Below, in pieces: positions 5,070-5,254 of a stretch of 5,254 bases of DNA. Origin of the DNA: Betaproteobacteria bacterium (GTDB taxonomy: Bacteria > Pseudomonadota > Gammaproteobacteria > Burkholderiales > Burkholderiaceae_E); NCBI GenBank assembly GCA_016868095.1, contig VGHV01000196.1, forward strand, positions 1-5,254. The letters run 5' to 3'. Both the position numbers and the translations under genes were made by a program. Under the pieces are notes generated by a model. That model was not told the origin of the DNA. It searched no databases and saw only the letters and a program-made list of their open reading frames with translations. Position 1 is the first letter of the stretch, and the number at the start of each line of letters is the position of its first letter.

Positions 5070-5254
5070 ATGTTGAGGTCTAGCGTATTCAAGGGCGTCG
5101 CCGCCTTATCACTGGCTACCGCGATGAATGTGGCCTTTGCCCAGGAGACCTACAAGATAGGGATTGTTAGTTTCTTGTCAGGACAGGCTGCCGAAAGTTT
5201 CGGCATCCCCGCAGTCAATGGCGCAAAGTGGCTTGTCGAACAGTTCAATAACGG
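5070..5254 (+). CDS. LivJ-like ABC transporter substrate-binding protein, branched-chain amino-acid type (partial, 5' end)
   Basis: Only the first 61 codons are in the window. They encode a Sec-type signal peptide: positively charged start with Arg3 and Lys8, hydrophobic core at about 9-23, and cleavage after AFA at Ala24. The mature start is QETYKIGIVSFLSGQAA (25-41), followed by a GIPAVNGAKW segment (45-54) and LVEQFNNG. This pattern, with an initial beta strand, a LSG loop and a helix containing NGA, is the hallmark of type I periplasmic receptors of the LivJ/LivK (Peripla_BP_6) family, which deliver branched-chain amino acids, amides, urea or aromatic acids to Liv-type ABC importers. The start at 5070 is set by AAGGAG with 7-base spacing. 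Partner permease and ATPase genes would be expected to the right, or elsewhere if this is an orphan receptor. Confidence 0.85.
   Translation, partial: MLRSSVFKGVAALSLATAMNVAFAQETYKIGIVSFLSGQAAESFGIPAVNGAKWLVEQFNN

Overview
The window looks like chromosomal DNA from a betaproteobacterium, probably Burkholderiales. The evidence is indirect. There is a stand-alone Bug/TctC-type solute receptor with no tctA or tctB beside it, a family greatly expanded in that order. There is also a NitT/TauT-type ABC operon with a twin-arginine-like signal, and a LivJ-like receptor gene starts close by. Base composition is near balanced. I cannot name the genus.

Layout. Positions 1-452 hold no gene I recognise. 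They contain an inverted repeat, a strong imperfect hairpin and a stop-free frame running in from the left edge. From 453 to 3551 lies a compact plus-strand operon: a periplasmic receptor (453-1571), an ABC ATPase (1568-2374), an inner-membrane permease (2371-3135) and a Fur-family metalloregulator (about 3153-3551). The first three overlap by 4 bases at each junction (ATGA), and the regulator starts just past the permease stop. Convergent to this, on the minus strand, is a Bug-type receptor gene (3606-4712). It is broken by an in-frame TAG at 3768-3770, and clear family sequence continues on the far side to a TAA at 3606-3608. A 357-base divergent spacer (4713-5069) with small repeats leads to the start of a LivJ-like branched-chain amino-acid-type receptor (5070 to the right edge, cut by the window).

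How it works together. The operon encodes a complete importer: the receptor captures a small solute in the periplasm, and the permease and ATPase move it inward. The fold families do not fix the substrate; sulfonates, nitrate, pyrimidine thiamine precursors and aromatic acids are all known for relatives. The Fur-family gene at the end of the transcription unit is the most suggestive clue. It implies, but does not prove, that import is tied to a metal (zinc, iron or manganese) or to peroxide stress. Three receptors from three different transport superfamilies sit within 5 kb, so the region is uptake-rich.

I see no mobile element, CRISPR array, tRNA, rRNA or recognisable riboswitch. The best points for follow-up are the amber-interrupted Bug gene and the Fur-linked ABC importer. 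I do not see convincing evidence of a wholly new system.
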